Source: Pseudomonadota bacterium
Lineage (GTDB): Bacteria > Pseudomonadota > Gammaproteobacteria > Competibacterales > Competibacteraceae
Assembly: GCA_018262135.1 (NCBI GenBank)
Contig: JAGTSD010000042.1
Span: 1 to 9,281, forward strand
DNA length: 9,281 nucleotides
Direction: 5' to 3'
Shown here: piece after piece, positions 6,593-9,281 of the stretch
Numbering within the stretch: position 1 is the first letter of the stretch
Layout of the letters: each line of letters opens with the position of its first letter
Made by a program: the position numbers and the translations under genes
The notes under the pieces: model-generated
The model's database searches: none
Told to the model about the DNA's origin: nothing
What the model saw: only the letters and a program-made list of their open reading frames with translations

Positions 6593-6955
6593 TCAGCGCG
6601 GGTACTGGAGGTTGGCGACATTAACCGGCGGGCGCACGCCGGGAACGTTGCGGGCGATGGAGCCTGCGCGCAGATAGGCTTGGACGTTGGGGGTGTTGCC
6701 GCTCAGGCTGACCACACCTTTTTCGACTGAGACCGTGATATTGGCCGCAGCGAGTTCGGGGTCCTGTTTGAAAGCGGCCTGAATGTTGGAGGTGATTTCG
6801 GAATCGCTGACCTTGGGGCTGCCGCGACCACCTCCGCTGAGGCTGGCGGCGCTGGTGGTTCCACTGTCATCGCTGGAACCACCGCCCAGGCCGGCGCAGC
6901 CGGTGGCGGCCAGGGCGGCCAGGAGTACGGGGATCAGAAGCTTGCGCGGGTTCAT
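6593..6955 (-). CDS. BON-domain lipoprotein
   Basis: This 120-residue protein carries a lipoprotein signal (MNPRKLLIPVLLAALAATGC) with lipobox LAATGC and lipidated Cys20. A low-complexity Gly/Ser/Thr linker (about 22-47) follows, then one BON domain (about 49-117): VSDSEITSNIQAAFKQDP, ITVSVEKGVVSLSGNT, and NVPGVRPPVNVANL. BON domains are phospholipid- or envelope-associated modules found in OsmY and similar proteins; the partner here is unknown. Residue +2 is Ala, so outer-membrane sorting is likely. The frame is open 29 codons further upstream, but the ATG at 6955 starts the signal peptide and has GGAG about 10 nt upstream. The stop is 36 nt before the amidotransferase start, with no terminator between, so they are probably cotranscribed. 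Confidence 0.9.
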   Translation of the reverse strand: MNPRKLLIPVLLAALAATGCAGLGGGSSDDSGTTSAASLSGGGRGSPKVSDSEITSNIQAAFKQDPELAAANITVSVEKGVVSLSGNTPNVQAYLRAGSIARNVPGVRPPVNVANLQYPR

Positions 6956-7032
6956 CAGGTTCGATCTCCAAAGTCTGAAACGAGGGGCGCGGCCCAGCCT
7001 TGAGTGAGTCCGGTACGCAGCGGTCAGCGGCA

Positions 7033-7041
7033 AGGATAGCA
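7033..7041 (-). promoter_or_regulatory. Candidate extended -10 promoter for the BON lipoprotein row
   Basis: On the minus strand TGCTATCCT combines an extended -10 TG with TATCCT (4 of 6 matches). It lies about 78 nt upstream of the ATG at 6955. No good -35 stands at 17 bases, which is compatible with an extended -10 type. Weak evidence, by eye only. Confidence 0.28.
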
Positions 7042-7065
7042 TACCCGTACCCTACAAGCCCCGCG

Positions 7066-7094
7066 TTGCATCGGCTGGAACCGGCATCTAGACT
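7066..7094 (+). promoter_or_regulatory. Candidate sigma70 promoter for sodB
   Basis: TTGCAT (7066-7071) and TAGACT (7089-7094) are separated by 17 bases and match the consensus at 3 of 6 and 4 of 6 positions. Transcription would start near 7101, giving a leader of about 100 nt before sodB. The 244-base gap between the divergent lipoprotein and sodB genes contains no gene; besides these two candidate promoters I see only short GC-rich palindromes. Confidence 0.33.
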
Positions 7095-7199
7095 AGCCTG
7101 GCTTTCGTGCGGGCCCCGGCGATGGCAACGAAACTTGCCGCCGCTGAGGGACTCCAACCAAACGCTTGTACCCACCACTAAACATGGAGAAAAGACGCA

Positions 7200-7778
7200 A
7201 TGGTTCATCAGCTTCCCGAACTGCCCTACGCCAAGAACGCCCTGGAGCCGCACATCTCGGCGGAGACCATCGAATATCACTACGGCAAACACCACCAGAC
7301 CTACGTTACCAACCTGAATAACCTGATCAAGGGCACCGAATTCGAGAACCTTTCACTTGAAGACATCGTGCTCAAGTCTTCTGGCGGCATCTTCAACAAC
7401 GCTGCGCAGGTGTGGAACCACACCTTCTATTGGAACTGCCTGAAGCCGAATGGCGGCGGCGAGCCGAGCGGGGCACTGGCGGCGGCGATCAACCAGAAGT
7501 TCGGTTCGTTTGCGGCGTTCAAGGAAGAGTTTGCCAAGTGTGCGGTGGGCACCTTCGGTTCCGGCTGGGGTTGGCTGGTCAAGAATCCGGACGGTTCGGT
7601 GGAACTGATGAGCACGTCCAACGCCGGCACGCCGGCGACCTCTGGCAAGAAGGCCCTGCTGACCTGCGATGTTTGGGAGCACGCCTACTACATTGATTAC
7701 CGCAACCTGCGGCCCAAGTATGTCGAGGCGTTCTGGAACCTGGTCAACTGGGATTTCGTGGCGAAGCAATACGCCTGA
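7200..7778 (+). CDS. sodB: Superoxide dismutase, iron type
   Basis: SodB converts superoxide to hydrogen peroxide and oxygen in the cytoplasm. The product is 192 residues, close to the 193 of E. coli SodB and collinear with it. The four metal ligands are His27 (EYHYGKHH), His74 (VWNHTFYW), Asp157 and His161 ([13 protein letters not shown]). Gln70 in NNAAQVWNH and the GGIFNNAAQ context point to the iron rather than the manganese type; a cambialistic enzyme cannot be excluded. There is no signal peptide. The ATG at 7200 has GGAGA at 7186-7190, a 9-nt spacing. It is a single-gene transcript with its own terminator, divergent from the BON lipoprotein row and convergent with the YdiK-like gene. 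Confidence 0.97.
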   Translation: MVHQLPELPYAKNALEPHISAETIEYHYGKHHQTYVTNLNNLIKGTEFENLSLEDIVLKSSGGIFNNAAQVWNHTFYWNCLKPNGGGEPSGALAAAINQKFGSFAAFKEEFAKCAVGTFGSGWGWLVKNPDGSVELMSTSNAGTPATSGKKALLTCDVWEHAYYIDYRNLRPKYVEAFWNLVNWDFVAKQYA

Positions 7779-7815
7779 ACCGGGGCCGGCTGAATGGCTG
7801 GGCGAGTCTGGAAAC

Positions 7816-7842
7816 AAGCCGGCGAACTCCGCCGGCTTTTTT
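7816..7842 (+). terminator. Rho-independent terminator of sodB
   Basis: AAGCCGGCG (7816-7824), loop AACTC, CGCCGGCTT (7830-7838) forms a 9-bp stem running into a run of six T (7837-7842). It lies 37 nt after the sodB stop. The remaining bases 7843-8036 hold no gene or clear signal apart from a GC hairpin at 8001-8015. Confidence 0.92.
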
Positions 7843-8036
7843 ATGCGGTCTGGTGTCTGGCTTTATTCAGGTGGTGTTGGCACAAATAAGGGGTGATTGG
7901 GGAGGTGGAATAAAGGGATTGAGCGGTTTGATGGAAGGCCAACCTTTTCAGCGGTGCGGGCGCACAGCGCACATCGGTCCTGGATGGTTGTCCGCGATTC
8001 GCCGCGCAGCGCGGCTTTCAGCGGGGCGATCCGTGA

Positions 8037-9110
8037 TCAACCCGCTTCCGGTTCCGCGAGCCAGGCCAGCAGCAGGGTATAGGCAATCGCGACCAAGGTC
8101 GGCCCCAGGAACACTCCGATCAGGCCATAAGCGAGCAGGCCGCCGATCACGCCGAGAAACACCAGCGTCATCGGCATGCTCATGCCGCGCGTGATCAACA
8201 GCGGCCGAATGAAGTTATCGGCGCCCCCCACCACGATCATGCCCCAAATCGCCATGAATGCGGCCCAGCCGGCCTCGCCCTGGCTCCAGTACAGCCATCC
8301 CGCTACGATCAGCAGCGGCAGGGTGGCGCCGACTTGGGCGATGGCCAGCAGGAAACAGGCGAAGGCAATCAGGATCGCCATCGGCACGCCGGCAATCAGC
8401 AGGCCGATCAACGCCAGGGTCGCCTGAATGAGGGCAGTCAGCCCGACCCCGAGCGCTACAGCGCGGATGGCTTGCCGCGCCTGATCGCGGGCCTCGAGCG
8501 CCCGGTCCCCGCCGATCCGGTCAGCGAGCCGCCGGCTCAGATCATCCAGTGTTTCGCTATTCAGGTAAAACACCAGTGTAAACACCACGACCAGCAGAAA
8601 CTGGACAAACAATTCCCCGACCGCGCCCACCTGCCTGAACAGCCAGCGTCCGCTCGCCTGCACTGCCGGACCGAGTCGCGCCCGCAGGCTGGCGTCGCCA
8701 CTGGCGGCCTCGCGCCAGGTTTCCGCCAGCCGTGGACCCATCAACGGCAGTTCGCCCACCCAGGCCGGCGGTTCATCGGGAATCTTCTCGACCGCGGCCT
8801 TGGCGTCGAGAAACAGCGTTTCCCCATGCTCGGCGACCGTGAAGATGCCGGCCAGCAGGGGACCGATGACGAAACCGATCAGCGTGACGGCCAGCAGCAG
8901 CGCGCAGGCTGCCCGCTTCCAGCGAAAACGGTCTTGCAGCCAGGCCAGCCACGGCCAGGCCGTGATCACGATGAACGCGCTCCACAACATGCTGGGCAGG
9001 AATGGCAGCAGGATATAAAACACAGCCAACAACAGGGAACCGATGAGCAACAACCGCAACGCGGTTCGTACCGGTTCGGACATGGCGGGAAGGGGATTGG
9101 CGGCGTTCAT
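8037..9110 (-). CDS. AI-2E-family transporter, YdiK-like inner-membrane protein
   Basis: This 357-residue polytopic membrane protein belongs to the AI-2E (PerM/YdiK/TqsA) family. Family members have been linked to export of autoinducer-2 or other small solutes and to ion exchange; the substrate of this one is unknown. Hydrophobic segments lie at about 15-36, 40-56, 66-91, 164-184, 215-240, 243-273, 281-297 and 310-350, with a soluble loop between the third and fourth (about 92-160). It closely resembles E. coli YdiK in QAIRAVALGVGLTALIQA (213-230), in DNFIRPLLI (298-306) and in the LGVIGGLLAYGLIGVFLGP stretch (319-337). The start at 9110 lacks a good ribosome site; the next Met at 9083 has none either. 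It lies 28 nt after the stop of the sugar kinase and converges on sodB. Confidence 0.9.
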   Translation of the reverse strand: MNAANPLPAMSEPVRTALRLLLIGSLLLAVFYILLPFLPSMLWSAFIVITAWPWLAWLQDRFRWKRAACALLLAVTLIGFVIGPLLAGIFTVAEHGETLFLDAKAAVEKIPDEPPAWVGELPLMGPRLAETWREAASGDASLRARLGPAVQASGRWLFRQVGAVGELFVQFLLVVVFTLVFYLNSETLDDLSRRLADRIGGDRALEARDQARQAIRAVALGVGLTALIQATLALIGLLIAGVPMAILIAFACFLLAIAQVGATLPLLIVAGWLYWSQGEAGWAAFMAIWGMIVVGGADNFIRPLLITRGMSMPMTLVFLGVIGGLLAYGLIGVFLGPTLVAIAYTLLLAWLAEPEAG

Positions 9111-9138
9111 GTACCGGCTTTCATCTGGTCAACGGCAC

Positions 9139-9281
9139 TCATGCGGATACAGAACCCTGATTCGGTTCCGATCCTGGCGGCGACTTTAAAAAGCGCTGGA
9201 GCCGTTCGCGATCCGGCAGCGCCGGAATCGCGCCGCGTTTAGTGGTGGCACACCGACCGCATTGGCGAAACGGCACAGTTC
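9139..9281 (-). CDS. PfkB-family sugar kinase, C-terminal end, with apparent frameshift (continues beyond window)
   Basis: On the minus strand, one frame entering from the window edge reads ELCRFANAVG (9281-9252), the conserved C-terminal helix of ribokinase/fructokinase-type PfkB kinases. Another frame then reads ATTKRGAIPALPDRERLQRF, the strand and tail that follow this helix in the same family, and ends at TGA 9141-9139. Neither frame alone gives both halves. The break lies at about 9249-9254, where 1 or more likely 4 bases seem to be missing. These kinases phosphorylate sugars such as fructose with ATP in the cytoplasm; the substrate cannot be told from this end. The catalytic GAGD region is outside the window. 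It could be a pseudogene or a sequencing or assembly error. The stop is 28 nt before the YdiK-like gene, on the same strand. Confidence 0.7.
   Translation of the reverse strand, partial: TVPFRQCGRCATTKRGAIPALPDRERLQRFLKSPPGSEPNQGSVSA

Noticed and set aside
8001..8015. GCCGCG-CAG-CGCGGC hairpin as terminator of the YdiK-like gene
   Set aside because: On the minus strand the stem is followed by GAATCGC with no T-run. On the plus strand sodB already has a strong terminator.
8334..9242. Open frame of 302 codons on the plus strand opposite the YdiK-like gene
   Set aside because: The translation is a Gln/Arg/Pro-rich shadow without recognisable domains, while the minus strand gives a clear membrane protein and kinase tail.

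Overview
The window is GC-rich, compactly coded bacterial chromosome. The best-conserved proteins (ClpA, IF-1, MtgA, Fe-SOD, Grx4, a YdiK-like AI-2E-family protein) all look gammaproteobacterial. The convergent clpA/infA pair is also found in Escherichia coli and relatives, although the aat gene that follows infA there is missing. An environmental gammaproteobacterium fits, but the species cannot be fixed from this sequence. There are no insertion sequences, phage genes, CRISPR arrays, rRNA or tRNA genes.

Layout. At 2-1504 (+) lies the C-terminal 500 residues of ClpA, facing infA (1597-1815, -). Divergent from infA is a tight plus-strand cluster: a small flavodoxin-like protein (1892-2362), mtgA (2347-3132, overlapping the previous gene by 16 nt) and dsbB (3156-3698). 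An unrecognised 146-residue gene (3731-4171, -) converges on dsbB. A 240-base AT-rich intergenic stretch then carries several inverted repeats and a strong minus-strand terminator (4368-4390). That terminator closes a minus-strand gene row read in the order BON-domain lipoprotein (6955-6593), asparagine-synthetase-like amidotransferase of the N-acetylglutaminylglutamine amide (NAGGN) type (6556-4763), and monothiol glutaredoxin grxD (4738-4412). Divergent from this row is sodB (7200-7778, +), with its own terminator at 7816-7842. A second minus-strand pair fills the right end: a YdiK-like AI-2E-family membrane protein (9110-8037), preceded by the C-terminal end of a PfkB-type sugar kinase that runs off the window and appears frameshifted.

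How it fits together. The genes are mostly protein quality control (ClpA), translation initiation (IF-1), cell-envelope building and oxidation (MtgA, DsbB), and redox or osmotic stress (SodB, Grx4, NAGGN amidotransferase, BON lipoprotein). Nothing here is clearly a new defence or mobile system. The points most worth a second look are the kinase frameshift, the NAGGN amidotransferase without its usual partners but next to a BON lipoprotein and grxD, the palindrome-rich gap at 4232-4367, and the unrecognised gene at 3731-4171.
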